Shown here in pieces: positions 54,670-63,900 of a DNA stretch of 64,000 nucleotides (position 1 is the first letter of the stretch; each line of letters begins with the position of its first letter). Source of the DNA: Comamonadaceae bacterium (GTDB taxonomy: Bacteria > Pseudomonadota > Gammaproteobacteria > Burkholderiales > Burkholderiaceae_C); the NCBI GenBank assembly GCA_013297985.1, contig JAAFIY010000002.1, positions 20,578 to 84,577 of the forward strand, written 5' to 3'. The translations under genes were made by a program, and so were the position numbers. The notes beneath the pieces were generated by a model. It did no database searches. It was not told the DNA's origin and worked only from the letters and a program-made list of their open reading frames with translations.

Positions 54670-55956
54670 ATGCAAAAGATCGTCGCCGTCAAAGGCATGA
54701 ACGACATCCTGCCGCCGGATTCGGCGCGTTGGGATCAACTCGAAAGTGTCGTGCGCAGTTTGATGGCGCGCCACGGCTACCAAGGCGTGCGCACACCGAT
54801 CGTTGAGCCTACGGGGCTCTTTGTGCGCGGCCTGGGCGAGGTGACGGACATCGTCGAAAAAGAGATGTATTCGTTTGAAGACAAGCTCAACGGCGAACAC
54901 CTCACCCTGCGGCCCGAAAACACAGCGGGCGTGGTGCGCGCGGCAGCCGAGCACAACCTGCTGTACGACGGCCCCAAGCGCTTGTTTTACATGGGCCCCA
55001 TGTTTCGGCACGAGCGTCCCCAGCGGGGTCGCTACCGCCAGTTTCACCAAATTGGCGCCGAGGCCCTGGGCTTTGGTGGCCCGGCGGTGGATGCGGAAAC
55101 CATCACCCTGGCCCATGAGCTCTGGCAAGAACTGGGCTTGACTGGCGTTCAGCTCGAGCTCAACAGCCTGGGCCAACCGGCCGAGCGCGCTGCCCACCGC
55201 GCGGCACTCATCGACTATTTGCAGGCCCGTGCGGACCAGTTGGATGAAGACGCCCAACGCCGCCTGCACACCAATCCCTTGCGCATTCTGGACACCAAAA
55301 ACCCGGCCATGCAGGCTTTGGTGCAAGCCGCGCCCAAACTCATCGACCATTTAGGTGCTGACAGCCGGGCCCATCTGCAAGCGGTGCAAGACTGCTTGGC
55401 CGCCTGCGGCATCAGCTGGGTGATCAACCCGCGCTTGGTGCGCGGCATGGATTACTACAACCTCACGGTGTTTGAGTTCACCACCACCCAATTGGGCTCG
55501 CAAGGCACGATTTGCGGCGGTGGGCGCTATGACGGGCTCATTGAGATGATCGGCGGCAAAGCCGCACCCGCAGTGGGCTGGGCGCTAGGGGTCGAGCGGG
55601 TGTTGGAGCTGCTCAAAGAACAAGGCCGCGCCTCTGCTGCGCCCGCGCCCGACGTCTACGCCATCGTGCCCGACGCGGCGGGCTACCCCCAAGCCAGCGC
55701 CCTGTTGCAAGGCCTGCGCCGCGCAGGGCTGCAAGCGGTGTTGCACGCAGCGGCGGGAACCGAGCCCGGCAGCATGAAATCACAGTTCAAGCGTGCTGAC
55801 GCCAGTGGGGCCCGGGTGGCGCTGGTGTTTGGTGCCTCTGAGCTCGAAGTCGGTGCGGTGGGCGTGAAGCAACTGCGCCAAGCCGACGCACCCCAAACCC
55901 AATGGCCGCTGGCCGATGCGGCGGGGCTGGCGCGGCACCTACAATCAGGGGCTTGA
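54670..55956 (+). CDS. hisS: Histidyl-tRNA synthetase
   Basis: Class II aminoacyl-tRNA synthetase, 428 residues from ATG 54670. Motif 2 is [20 protein letters not shown] near residue 108. Histidine-specific blocks are [15 protein letters not shown] and [14 protein letters not shown], with motif 3 in [14 protein letters not shown]. The start is unusual: an in-frame ATG at 54640 lies inside the dispersed repeat, and no Shine-Dalgarno sequence is visible before either start. The conserved protein begins at [15 protein letters not shown], which favours 54670. Confidence 0.95.
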   Translation: MQKIVAVKGMNDILPPDSARWDQLESVVRSLMARHGYQGVRTPIVEPTGLFVRGLGEVTDIVEKEMYSFEDKLNGEHLTLRPENTAGVVRAAAEHNLLYDGPKRLFYMGPMFRHERPQRGRYRQFHQIGAEALGFGGPAVDAETITLAHELWQELGLTGVQLELNSLGQPAERAAHRAALIDYLQARADQLDEDAQRRLHTNPLRILDTKNPAMQALVQAAPKLIDHLGADSRAHLQAVQDCLAACGISWVINPRLVRGMDYYNLTVFEFTTTQLGSQGTICGGGRYDGLIEMIGGKAAPAVGWALGVERVLELLKEQGRASAAPAPDVYAIVPDAAGYPQASALLQGLRRAGLQAVLHAAAGTEPGSMKSQFKRADASGARVALVFGASELEVGAVGVKQLRQADAPQTQWPLADAAGLARHLQSGA

Positions 55957-55967
55957 CCTTTTTGTGG

Positions 55968-56003
55968 CGGGGCGCATCGGCAGCATCGGTGCGGCCCCGT
56001 TTT
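55968..56003 (+). terminator. Probable terminator after hisS
   Basis: Stem CGGGGC-GCA / TGC-(g)-GCCCCG with a 13-nt loop, followed by TTTT at 56000-56003. It lies 12 bp after the hisS stop and 45 bp before the yfgM-like gene, so termination is probably partial. Confidence 0.5.
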
Positions 56004-56047
56004 GCATTGATGCCCTGCGCATCGAGAAACCCTTTTTTGTGTGACCC

Positions 56048-56737
56048 ATGGCAAAAGCCCTAGACCTCGAAGAACAAGAGCAGCTAGACAAGCTCAAGGC
56101 CTTCTGGGCCCGCTTCGGCAATCTCATCACCTGGACGATCACCGGCGCCTTGCTGGTGGTGGCGGGCCTGAACTTCTACACCTACTGGCAGCGCCAACAG
56201 GCTGCCGGTGCTGCGGCGATTTATGACGAGCTAGAGCGCGCTGCGGGTGCGGGCGAGGTCGATCGCGTCAAGCAGATGTTGGCGGACGTCAAAGACAAAT
56301 ACCCCCGCGCCTTGGCTGCACAGCAAGCCGCGTTGATCGCCGCGCAAGCTTTGTCGGCCAAAGGCGAGACCGAACCCGCCCAAGCCGCCTTGCAATGGAC
56401 AGTGGACACCAGCCGTGACACCGGTCTCAAAGCGGTGGCCCGCTTGCGCCTAAGCGCCATCTTGGCGGAACAGAAAAAATTTGACGAAGCGCTGACCCTG
56501 CTCAATGCCGAGGTGCCCGCCAGCTTTGCGCCTCTGGTGGCTGATCGCCGGGGCGATTTGTTGGTGCTGCAGGGCAAGCCTGACGATGCCCGCGCGGCCT
56601 TCAAGACGGCCTTTACCGGCTTGAGCGCTGACAACGAATACCGCCGCTTGGTCGAAGTCAAGTTGATGAGCCTGGGCGTTGACCCCAAGTCGCTCGAACC
56701 CGCCAAAGACACCAAAACCGCTGAGGCCGCCAAATGA
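56048..56737 (+). CDS. YfgM-like TPR ancillary protein
   Basis: 229 residues. One N-terminal membrane segment (LITWTITGALLVVAGLNFYTYW, residues about 25-46) and a periplasmic tetratricopeptide domain. YfgM-type proteins associate with the SecYEG/PpiD translocon. Seen: GNLITWTITGAL and the family end KLMSLGVDPKSLEP. It overlaps bamB by ATGA (56734), the standard yfgM-bamB coupling. Confidence 0.88.
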   Translation: MAKALDLEEQEQLDKLKAFWARFGNLITWTITGALLVVAGLNFYTYWQRQQAAGAAAIYDELERAAGAGEVDRVKQMLADVKDKYPRALAAQQAALIAAQALSAKGETEPAQAALQWTVDTSRDTGLKAVARLRLSAILAEQKKFDEALTLLNAEVPASFAPLVADRRGDLLVLQGKPDDARAAFKTAFTGLSADNEYRRLVEVKLMSLGVDPKSLEPAKDTKTAEAAK

Positions 56738-57948
56738 GCCGCCCTACCCACCATCCGGTGAGCGAAGCCGCCCTTGACGCTGGCGCGCACCCCGTGCCCA
56801 TGCTCGTAGAAAAAACCTGGCTTGCGCCCGTCAATAGGGCGGCAGCAGCTATTATTTTGATAGCTTCTGGGATGCTGATCGGTTGCAGCAGCGCCCCGGA
56901 GCGGCCCCGCCCGGCGGAGTTGGGCGCCGCGGTGCCGCTGTTGGCGGTGCAAAACGCCTGGACGGCGCGCTTGGGCGCTATTGAGCCCGGACATGAGCCC
57001 CGCGTGGTCGACGCCCAGGTTGGCATCACCCTGGCCGATGGCACGCTGGTGGTGCTTAACGGCGCCGACGGCAGCGAAGCCTGGCGCGCCAGCGCCGGCG
57101 CCCCTGCCGCCAGCGCGGCGGGCGGAGACGGGCGCACCTGGGCCGTCGTCACCCGCACCAATGAAGTCGTGGCGTTTCAAGCAGGCAGATTGGCTTGGCG
57201 TACCCGCGTCACCAGCCCCAGCCTGACGCCGCCGCTGGTGGCCGGTGGCCGGGTGTTTGTGTTGGGCACAGACCGCAGTGTGTCGGCCCTGGACGCCACC
57301 AATGGCGCAGTGCTTTGGACTCAGGCTCGCCCCAACACCGGCTTGATCTTGCGGCAACCCGGCGTGCTGCTGGCGGTGGGCAACACGCTGGTGGTGGGGC
57401 AGGGCGGCCGCTTGCAGGGCCTCAATCCCGACACCGGCGCCCCCCGCTGGGAAGCTGCAGTGGCCACACCGCGTGGCGTGAACGATATTGAGCGTCTGGT
57501 GGACTTGGTGGGCCGCGTCAGCCGAGTGGGCGACACCGTGTGCGCCCGGGCTTATCAAACCACTCTTGGCTGTGTCGATGCGGGGCGTGGCGCCGTGCAA
57601 TGGACGCAACGTGCCAACGCCGCTGAAGGCATCCACGGCAATGAACAACTGGTGGTGGGCACCGAAGCCAGCGGCGTGGTGCTCGCCTTTAACCGAGCCG
57701 ACGGCGAGCGCGCCTGGAGTGTGGAAACCCTGCGGCACCGGCAGCTGACCGCGCCGCTGGTGGCAGGGCGCTCGGTGCTCATTGGCGACAGCACGGGTCT
57801 GGTGCATGTGCTGTCCGCGCAAGACGGCAGTGCGCTTAACCGCTTGAACACCGATAACTCCGGTGTGGCGGCCGCGCCCGTGCTGGTGCGCAACACGGTG
57901 GTGGTGGTGAGCCGCGCAGGCGGTGTGTATGCGTTTCGGCCACAGTAA
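56734..57948 (+). CDS. bamB: Outer membrane protein assembly factor BamB
   Basis: Lipoprotein subunit of the BAM complex, 404 residues, beta-propeller built from PQQ-like repeats (LADGTLVVLNGADGSEAWRA, FVLGTDRSVSALDATNGAVL, VVGTEASGVVLAFNRADGER). The lipobox is LIGCSS near residue 52, unusually far from the start. The hydrophobic core of the signal (RAAAAIILIAS) is encoded by a dispersed repeat. The first ~35 residues are hydrophilic and may be an over-extended N-terminus, though the ATGA coupling with yfgM supports this start. Confidence 0.92.
   Translation: MSRPTHHPVSEAALDAGAHPVPMLVEKTWLAPVNRAAAAIILIASGMLIGCSSAPERPRPAELGAAVPLLAVQNAWTARLGAIEPGHEPRVVDAQVGITLADGTLVVLNGADGSEAWRASAGAPAASAAGGDGRTWAVVTRTNEVVAFQAGRLAWRTRVTSPSLTPPLVAGGRVFVLGTDRSVSALDATNGAVLWTQARPNTGLILRQPGVLLAVGNTLVVGQGGRLQGLNPDTGAPRWEAAVATPRGVNDIERLVDLVGRVSRVGDTVCARAYQTTLGCVDAGRGAVQWTQRANAAEGIHGNEQLVVGTEASGVVLAFNRADGERAWSVETLRHRQLTAPLVAGRSVLIGDSTGLVHVLSAQDGSALNRLNTDNSGVAAAPVLVRNTVVVVSRAGGVYAFRPQ
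56825..56866 (+). repeat. Dispersed repeat, copy 11, encoding the BamB signal core
   Basis: CGCCC-gtcaata-GGGCG, GCAGCA, then GCTAT-tattttg-ATAGC (56848-56864). It is in frame, and its second half encodes the hydrophobic stretch AAAIILIA just before the lipobox. Confidence 0.8.
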
Positions 57949-57978
57949 AACGTCGCGTCAATCTCTAGGGCGGTCGGC

Positions 57979-59328
57979 ATGGGCATGAAGCCGGTCGTGG
58001 CCCTGATCGGGCGGCCCAATGTGGGCAAGTCCACGCTGTTTAACCGTTTGACGCAAAGCCGCGATGCCATCGTCGCCGACTTTGCGGGCCTGACGCGTGA
58101 CCGGCACTACGGAACCGCGCGGGTGGGTTCGCGCGAAGTCATCGTGGTGGACACCGGCGGTTTTGAGCCCACGGCTGAGACCGGCATCATCAAAGAAATG
58201 GCTCAGCAAACCCGCCAGGCGGTGGCTGAGGCCGACGTGGTGGTGTTTGTGGTCGATGCCCGCGGCGGCGTCACCGGCCAAGACCACGACATTGGCAACT
58301 ATCTGCGCCGCTTGGGCAAGCCGGTGGTGCTGGTGGCCAACAAGGCCGAAGGCATGCTGCAAGGCGTGCAGTGGGCAGAGTTTTTTGAGCTGGGCCTGGG
58401 CGAGGTGTTGCCCATTTCGGCCGCCCACGGCCAGGGCGTGCGCAGCATGGCCGATGCCGCGCTGGACCTGCTGGACTGGCCCGAAGACGACGCCGAAGAA
58501 GCCGCCGACCCCGACGCCCCCAAAACCATCCGCTTGGCCGTGGCCGGCCGCCCCAACGTGGGCAAAAGCACGCTGATCAACACCTGGTTGGGTGAAGAGC
58601 GCCTGATTGCCTTTGACATGCCGGGCACCACCCGCGACGCCATCACCGTGCCCTTTGAGCGGGGCGGCCAAAAGTTTGAGCTGATCGACACCGCAGGCCT
58701 GCGCCGCAAGGGCAAGGTGTTTGAAGCCATCGAGAAGTTCTCGGTGGTCAAAACCCTGCAAGCCATCGAATCGGCCAACGTGGTGGTGCTCTTGCTGGAC
58801 GCCACCCAGGGTGTGACCGACCAAGACGCACACATTGCAGGCTTCATCTTGGAGAGCGGCCGTGCGGTGGTGCTGGCGGTGAACAAATGGGATGCGGTAG
58901 ACGAATACCAGCGCACGCTGGTGCAGCGCTCAATTGAAACCCGCCTGCCGTTTTTGAAGTTTGCCGCCATCCATTTCATTTCGGCCACCAAGCGGCAAGG
59001 CTTGGCGCCGGTGTGGAAAGCCATTGCGCAGGCCCACAAGTCGGCGTTTTGCAAGATGCCCACGCCAGCGCTGACCCGGCTGTTGCTTGAAGCGGTGAAG
59101 TTTCAGCAGCCCAAGCGCAGCGGCATGTTCCGTCCCAAGCTGCGCTACATGCACCAAGGCGGCATGAACCCGCCGGTGGTGGTGGTACACGGCAATTCGT
59201 TAGAGCACGTGTCAGACAGCTACAAGCGATATCTAGAGGGCCGCATTCGCCACGCGTTTGATTTGGTGGGCACGCCGCTGCGGGTAGAGATGAAAACCTC
59301 TAGCAACCCGTTTGCGGGCGACGACTGA
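57979..59328 (+). CDS. der: Ribosome biogenesis GTPase Der (EngA)
   Basis: 449 residues, two tandem GTPase domains needed for 50S assembly. Domain 1: [14 protein letters not shown] near residue 12, DTGGFEP, NKAEG. Domain 2: [16 protein letters not shown] near 192, [15 protein letters not shown]-terminal KH-like domain ends at [14 protein letters not shown]. Length and order are normal; bamB-der-hfq is a typical beta/gamma arrangement. Confidence 0.97.
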   Translation: MGMKPVVALIGRPNVGKSTLFNRLTQSRDAIVADFAGLTRDRHYGTARVGSREVIVVDTGGFEPTAETGIIKEMAQQTRQAVAEADVVVFVVDARGGVTGQDHDIGNYLRRLGKPVVLVANKAEGMLQGVQWAEFFELGLGEVLPISAAHGQGVRSMADAALDLLDWPEDDAEEAADPDAPKTIRLAVAGRPNVGKSTLINTWLGEERLIAFDMPGTTRDAITVPFERGGQKFELIDTAGLRRKGKVFEAIEKFSVVKTLQAIESANVVVLLLDATQGVTDQDAHIAGFILESGRAVVLAVNKWDAVDEYQRTLVQRSIETRLPFLKFAAIHFISATKRQGLAPVWKAIAQAHKSAFCKMPTPALTRLLLEAVKFQQPKRSGMFRPKLRYMHQGGMNPPVVVVHGNSLEHVSDSYKRYLEGRIRHAFDLVGTPLRVEMKTSSNPFAGDD

Positions 59329-59538
59329 GCGCCGCACTTTATTTGTGCCACCACCTCTGGAAAACCAGCCGACTGACATCAACTGTCCGTGAGGTAGTGG
59401 CCCAAGCAGGCTAGGCGCTCACTGTGCTTTCTGTACCGCGCCAATGCCCATGCAAAGCGCCACCCTTTGCTGGGCCGGGGCCTTGTGCCCTGTGGTAACG
59501 TGAACCGCGTCTACAACACTTTGAACACGGAGGATATC

Positions 59539-59790
59539 GTGAGCAACAAAGGCCAACTTTTGCAGGACCCTTTCCTGAACACCCTGCGGCGCGAACATGT
59601 GCCGGTGTCGATTTACTTGGTCAACGGCATCAAGCTGCAAGGGCAAATTGAATCGTTTGATCAGTACGTGGTGCTGCTGCGTAACACCGTCACTCAGATG
59701 GTTTACAAGCACGCCATTTCCACCATCGTGCCGGGCCGCGCTGTGACCTTCGCCGCGCCCGATGCCGACGGCGGCAGCCCCAACGCCTGA
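59539..59790 (+). CDS. hfq: RNA chaperone Hfq
   Basis: 83 residues from GTG 59539, chosen because ACGGAGG stands just upstream and [19 protein letters not shown] is the Hfq N-terminus. Sm1 motif [27 protein letters not shown] and Sm2 motif [10 protein letters not shown] are complete. The C-terminal tail is short, as in Burkholderiales. Hexameric Hfq pairs small RNAs with mRNAs. Followed after 38 bp by hflX. Confidence 0.96.
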   Translation: MSNKGQLLQDPFLNTLRREHVPVSIYLVNGIKLQGQIESFDQYVVLLRNTVTQMVYKHAISTIVPGRAVTFAAPDADGGSPNA

Positions 59791-59828
59791 GCCTTGACTG
59801 CGGGCTTGCCAGCCCGCCAGTTGCCACT

Positions 59829-61013
59829 TTGAATCCTTCTGCTAACCCATCCCCAGGCGTCGTATTGGTGGGGGTGGATTTGGGTGAGCCCCACTTTGAC
59901 GGTGAACTGCTCGAACTCGGCTTGTTGGCCGAGTCCGCAGGCCTGCTGCCCGCTGCGCGCATCACCTGCAAGCGCCGTGCGCCAGATGCCGCGCTGTTTG
60001 TAGGCAGTGGCAAAGCCGATGAAATCAAAGCGCTGGCCGATGCCACGGGCGCAGCTGAAGTGCTGTTTGATCAAGCCCTGAGCCCCGCGCAGCAGCGCAA
60101 CTTAGAAAAACGCATTGGCCTGCCGGTGAACGACCGCACCTTGCTGATCTTGGAAATTTTTGCCCAGCGCGCTCGCAGCCACGAAGGCAAGCTGCAGGTG
60201 GAGTTGGCTCGGTTGCAATACCTCAGCACCCGGCTGGTCCGGCGCTGGACGCACCTGGAGCGCCAGCGCGGCGGCATCGGCGGCCGCGGCGGCCCGGGCG
60301 AAACCCAGATCGAGCTTGATCGCCGCATCATCGGTGACAGCATCAAGCGCATTCGCGAACGCCTCGTGCTGGTCAAGCGCCAGCGCGGCACCCAGCGCCG
60401 CCAGCGGGTGCGCCACGAGCGTTTTGGTGTGGCGCTGGTGGGCTACACCAACGCGGGCAAATCCTCGCTGTTCAACGCTTTGGTGAAAGCGCGGGCCTAC
60501 GCCGCCGACCAGTTGTTTGCCACGCTGGACACCACCACCCGAGAGCTGTACTTGCAGGCTTTGGGCGGCAGCGTCAGCTTGTCTGACACGGTCGGCTTTA
60601 TCCGCGACTTGCCCCACGGATTGGTGGATGCTTTTGCCGCCACGCTGACCGAGGCCGCTCAAGCTGATTTGCTGCTACATGTGGTGGACGCCGCCAACCC
60701 CAACCATCCCGAACAAATCGTGCAGGTGCAGCGCGTGCTGCAAGAAATCGGCGCGGGCGATGTGGCGCAATTGTTGGTGTTCAACAAGCTCGATGCCCTT
60801 GATTTGGCCCACCAGCCCCTGCATCTGCAAGACACCATGGAAGTGGACGGACGCGAACTGCCTCGGGTGTTTGTGAGCGCGCAGCAAGGCATAGGCCTAG
60901 ACGCGCTGCGCAGCCTTATTGCTGACGCCGCTCGGGCCTACGTGCCTGGCGCGTTGGCGCTAGCTGATCGCCCCACGCCTGACCCCCGAGGTCTGCCGGG
61001 CTTTGCCCATTGA
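59829..61013 (+). CDS. hflX: GTPase HflX
   Basis: 394 residues from a TTG start at 59829, a ribosome-splitting GTPase. Seen: the N-terminal HflX domain (LFVGSGKADEIKALADATGA), GIGGRGGPGETQIELDRR near residue 160, then the G domain with GYTNAGKSSLFNAL near 203, DTVGFIRDLPHGLVDAF and NKLDAL. Next to hfq and hflKC as in E. coli. Its end overlaps the start region of hflK. Confidence 0.96.
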   Translation: MNPSANPSPGVVLVGVDLGEPHFDGELLELGLLAESAGLLPAARITCKRRAPDAALFVGSGKADEIKALADATGAAEVLFDQALSPAQQRNLEKRIGLPVNDRTLLILEIFAQRARSHEGKLQVELARLQYLSTRLVRRWTHLERQRGGIGGRGGPGETQIELDRRIIGDSIKRIRERLVLVKRQRGTQRRQRVRHERFGVALVGYTNAGKSSLFNALVKARAYAADQLFATLDTTTRELYLQALGGSVSLSDTVGFIRDLPHGLVDAFAATLTEAAQADLLLHVVDAANPNHPEQIVQVQRVLQEIGAGDVAQLLVFNKLDALDLAHQPLHLQDTMEVDGRELPRVFVSAQQGIGLDALRSLIADAARAYVPGALALADRPTPDPRGLPGFAH

Positions 61014-61075
61014 CAACGGTAGCGACTCCCCCACCGGGCACAATTCAACGGTTTTATCTGCTGACCACTGCGCGC

Positions 61076-62653
61076 ATGACTACTACACCCCAACAATCCG
61101 CCGCGCGGGCCTTTTCTTTCCAGGCGGCGCGAGATCGCCTGGTCGACGGCTCGCCGGGCCTTTGGGTGCGAACCCGTTTGGCGCAGTGGCTGGGTTCACC
61201 CGCCTACAACCTCAACGACCAAAAGTGGGGCCGAGGCGACAACACCAGCGGTGGCTTTGAAGGCAGTTCACAGCCTGCGGGCGGCGCGACCCCGGCGCCT
61301 GCTGGCAACGCCGGAGTGCCGACGGCGGCCGAACCCAGCGCCCCGCCACCTGCGCCTTCACCCACCCCGGCACCGACGCCTGCACCCACGCCGCCACCAG
61401 CGGGCAACGGCTATCGGCCCGGCACGCCACCTTCGGGCGGCGGCAATTCTGGCGGCCCCAACCAGGGCCCGCCCGATTTGGACGAACTCTGGCGCGACTT
61501 CAACAAAAAACTCGGCGGCCTGTTTGGCGGCGGTAACCGCCGTGGCGGCGGTGGACGCTCGGGCGGCGGCTTTGGTGGCGGGCCTGGCGGTTTTCAGCCC
61601 GACAAGAAAAGCGCCACCATCGGCGTGGGGCTGGTGGCCGGTGTGGCTGCCGTTATTTGGCTGGGCACGGGCTTCTTCATCGTGCAAGAAGGTCAGCAGG
61701 CCGTGATCACGCAGTTTGGCCAGTACCACCGCACAGTGGGCGCGGGCTTCAACTGGCGGCTGCCTTACCCGGTGCAGCGGCACGAGGTGGTGGTGGTGAC
61801 GCAAATTCGTTCGGTAGACGTGGGCCGTGATGTGGTCATCAAAGCCACCGGTCTGCGTGAATCAGCCATGCTGACCGAAGACGAAAACATCGTTGAGATC
61901 AAGTTCGCTGTGCAATATCGCTTGAGCGATGCGCGAGCCTTCTTGTTTGAAACCCGCGACCCCACTGCAGCCGTGGTGCAAGCCGCTGAAACAGCGGTGC
62001 GCGAGGTGGTGGGAAAAATGAAGATGGACGCCGCGCTGGCTGAAGAGCGCGACCAGATTGCCCCCCGGGTGCGCACCCTGATGCAAACCATTCTGGACCG
62101 GTACAAAGTGGGTATCGAGGTGGTGGCCGTCAACATGCAGCAAAGCGGTGTGCGCCCGCCTGAGCAGGTGCAGGCCGCGTTTGACGATGTGCTCAAAGCG
62201 GGGCAAGAGCGCGAGCGCGCCAAAAACGACGCCGAGGCCTATGCCAACGACGTCATTCCCCGCGCCCGTGGCGCCGCCGCCCGCCTGAACGAAGAAGCGC
62301 TGGCTTACAAAGAACGCATCGTGGCGCAGGCCGAAGGTGATGCGCAACGATTCCGCGCGGTGCTCACCGAATATCAAAAAGCCCCGCAGGTCACCCGCGA
62401 GCGGATGTACATCGAAACCATGCAGCAGGTGTACAGCAACGTCACCAAGATCTTGGTGGACTCGCGCACCGGTAACAACCTGCTTAACTTGCCGCTAGAC
62501 CGCATCATGCAAATCACCGCGCAAGAAGCAGCGGCGGCCGTTCAGGCCAACGGCGCGGCACCTGCCGCACCCACACCAAGCACCGGCACACCCGCCACTG
62601 TCGACCCGCGCAGCCGTGACGGCTCGCGCAGTCGTGACCGTGACGCCCGTTGA
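61076..62653 (+). CDS. hflK: FtsH protease modulator HflK
   Basis: SPFH-family membrane protein that with HflC caps the FtsH protease. I use ATG 61076 (525 residues); the frame is open to a TTG at 61010 inside hflX. The N-terminal ~200 residues are unusually long. They hold SPAYNLNDQKWGRGDNTSGG (the family entry motif), then a Pro/Ala-rich run (TPAPTPAPTPPPAG) and a Gly/Arg-rich run (GGNRRGGGGRSGGGFGGG). A single membrane segment follows near 190-212 (VAGVAAVIWLGTGFFIV), then the SPFH domain (EGQQAVITQFGQY). Confidence 0.92.
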   Translation: MTTTPQQSAARAFSFQAARDRLVDGSPGLWVRTRLAQWLGSPAYNLNDQKWGRGDNTSGGFEGSSQPAGGATPAPAGNAGVPTAAEPSAPPPAPSPTPAPTPAPTPPPAGNGYRPGTPPSGGGNSGGPNQGPPDLDELWRDFNKKLGGLFGGGNRRGGGGRSGGGFGGGPGGFQPDKKSATIGVGLVAGVAAVIWLGTGFFIVQEGQQAVITQFGQYHRTVGAGFNWRLPYPVQRHEVVVVTQIRSVDVGRDVVIKATGLRESAMLTEDENIVEIKFAVQYRLSDARAFLFETRDPTAAVVQAAETAVREVVGKMKMDAALAEERDQIAPRVRTLMQTILDRYKVGIEVVAVNMQQSGVRPPEQVQAAFDDVLKAGQERERAKNDAEAYANDVIPRARGAAARLNEEALAYKERIVAQAEGDAQRFRAVLTEYQKAPQVTRERMYIETMQQVYSNVTKILVDSRTGNNLLNLPLDRIMQITAQEAAAAVQANGAAPAAPTPSTGTPATVDPRSRDGSRSRDRDAR

Positions 62654-62716
62654 AGCGCTTCTCGCCCTTATTCCGATTGACCGCACCCCCGTGCACCTGA
62701 CCCAAGCCGACGTCTT

Positions 62717-63604
62717 ATGAACCGCATCGGATTCATCGCCAGTTCTCTCTTGCTGGCCCTGGTGGTGTTGAGCTCCACCCTGTTCGTGGTGGATCAGCGC
62801 CAGTTTGGCGTGGTCTATGCCCTAGGGCAGATCAAAGAGGTCATTACTGAGCCCGGCTTGAAGTTCAAGCTGCCGCCCCCGTTCCAAAACGTGACGTATC
62901 TCGACAAGCGCCTGCTGAATCTGGATAGCGTAGACGTCGAACCCATGTTGACGGCCGAAAAGCAGCGGGTGGTGATCGATTGGTATGTGCGTTGGCGCAT
63001 CAGCGACCCGTCCAACTACATCCGCAACGTGGGCTTGGACGAAACCGCTGGCGCCAATCAGCTCAACCGCGTGGTGCGCAACGCCTTTCAAGAAGAAATC
63101 AACCGCCGCACGGTGCGTGATTTGCTGTCAAGCAAGCGCGAGCAGCTGATGAACGACGTCAAACGCGAAGTGTCCGAGGCCGTCGCGGGTGCCAAGCCCT
63201 GGGGCGTCGAAATTGTGGATGTGCGCATCACCCGCGTGGACTATGTGGACACCATCACCGAATCGGTCTACCGCCGCATGGAAGCTGAACGCAAACGGGT
63301 GGCCAATGAACTGCGCTCCACCGGCGGCGCCGAAGGCGAAAAAATCCGCGCCGACGCAGATCGCCAGCGTGAGGTGACCATTGCCAACGCCTTTCGTGAT
63401 GCGCAAAAGCTCAAGGGTGAAGGCGACGCCCAAGCCGCCCGCATCTACGGCGACGCCTTTGGACGTGACCCGGCTTTCGCCCAGTTCTATCGCAGCCTAG
63501 AGGCTTACAAGGCCACCTTTAACAAGCGCAGCGATGTGATGGTGCTTGACCCGCAAAGCGAGTTCTTCCGCACCTTCCGCGGCAACTTGCCCGGCGGCAA
63601 ATAA
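62717..63604 (+). CDS. hflC: FtsH protease modulator HflC
   Basis: 295 residues, partner of HflK. N-terminal membrane anchor (IASSLLLALVVLSSTLFVV), SPFH domain (VDQRQFGVVYALGQIKEVI, DWYVRWRISDPSNYIRNVG), and a long helical region with the conserved EAERKRVANELRSTGGAEGE near 190. Normal length. Tight spacing to the DUF2065 gene (3 bp) indicates one operon from hfq onward. Confidence 0.96.
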   Translation: MNRIGFIASSLLLALVVLSSTLFVVDQRQFGVVYALGQIKEVITEPGLKFKLPPPFQNVTYLDKRLLNLDSVDVEPMLTAEKQRVVIDWYVRWRISDPSNYIRNVGLDETAGANQLNRVVRNAFQEEINRRTVRDLLSSKREQLMNDVKREVSEAVAGAKPWGVEIVDVRITRVDYVDTITESVYRRMEAERKRVANELRSTGGAEGEKIRADADRQREVTIANAFRDAQKLKGEGDAQAARIYGDAFGRDPAFAQFYRSLEAYKATFNKRSDVMVLDPQSEFFRTFRGNLPGGK

Positions 63605-63607
63605 ACC

Positions 63608-63811
63608 GTGGGTGAATCGCCCGACAGCGCGCCAGTGTGGCTGCTGGTGCTGGGTTGGGTGCTCATCATTGAAGGCCTCATGCCCCTGGTAGCGCCCAGC
63701 CGTTGGCGCCACTGGGTGGAGCAGATGCGCGGCCTGCACGACGGGCAACTGCGTTTTTTTGGCCTGATCTTGGTGGTGCTGGGCTTAGGCCTGGTCTGGT
63801 GGGCCTTGTAG
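63608..63811 (+). CDS. DUF2065 family small membrane protein
   Basis: 67 residues from GTG 63608. Two hydrophobic segments (WLLVLGWVLIIEGLMPLVAP and FGLILVVLGLGLVWWAL) around the conserved RWRHWVEQMRGLHDGQLR. This is the YjeT-like protein regularly found after hflC. Function unknown. Confidence 0.9.
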   Translation: MGESPDSAPVWLLVLGWVLIIEGLMPLVAPSRWRHWVEQMRGLHDGQLRFFGLILVVLGLGLVWWAL

Positions 63812-63900
63812 GGCCGCGCAAACTAGAATGCGGGGTTTGCCCGCAGGCGTGAATGGCCTCGGGCGATAACGCCTACTTAGCGCACCCTTGGCGCCTCTTC

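Noticed and set aside
56221..57822. 533-codon open frame on the minus strand opposite yfgM and bamB
   Set aside because: Shadow of strongly supported genes; low-complexity composition and no recognisable motif.
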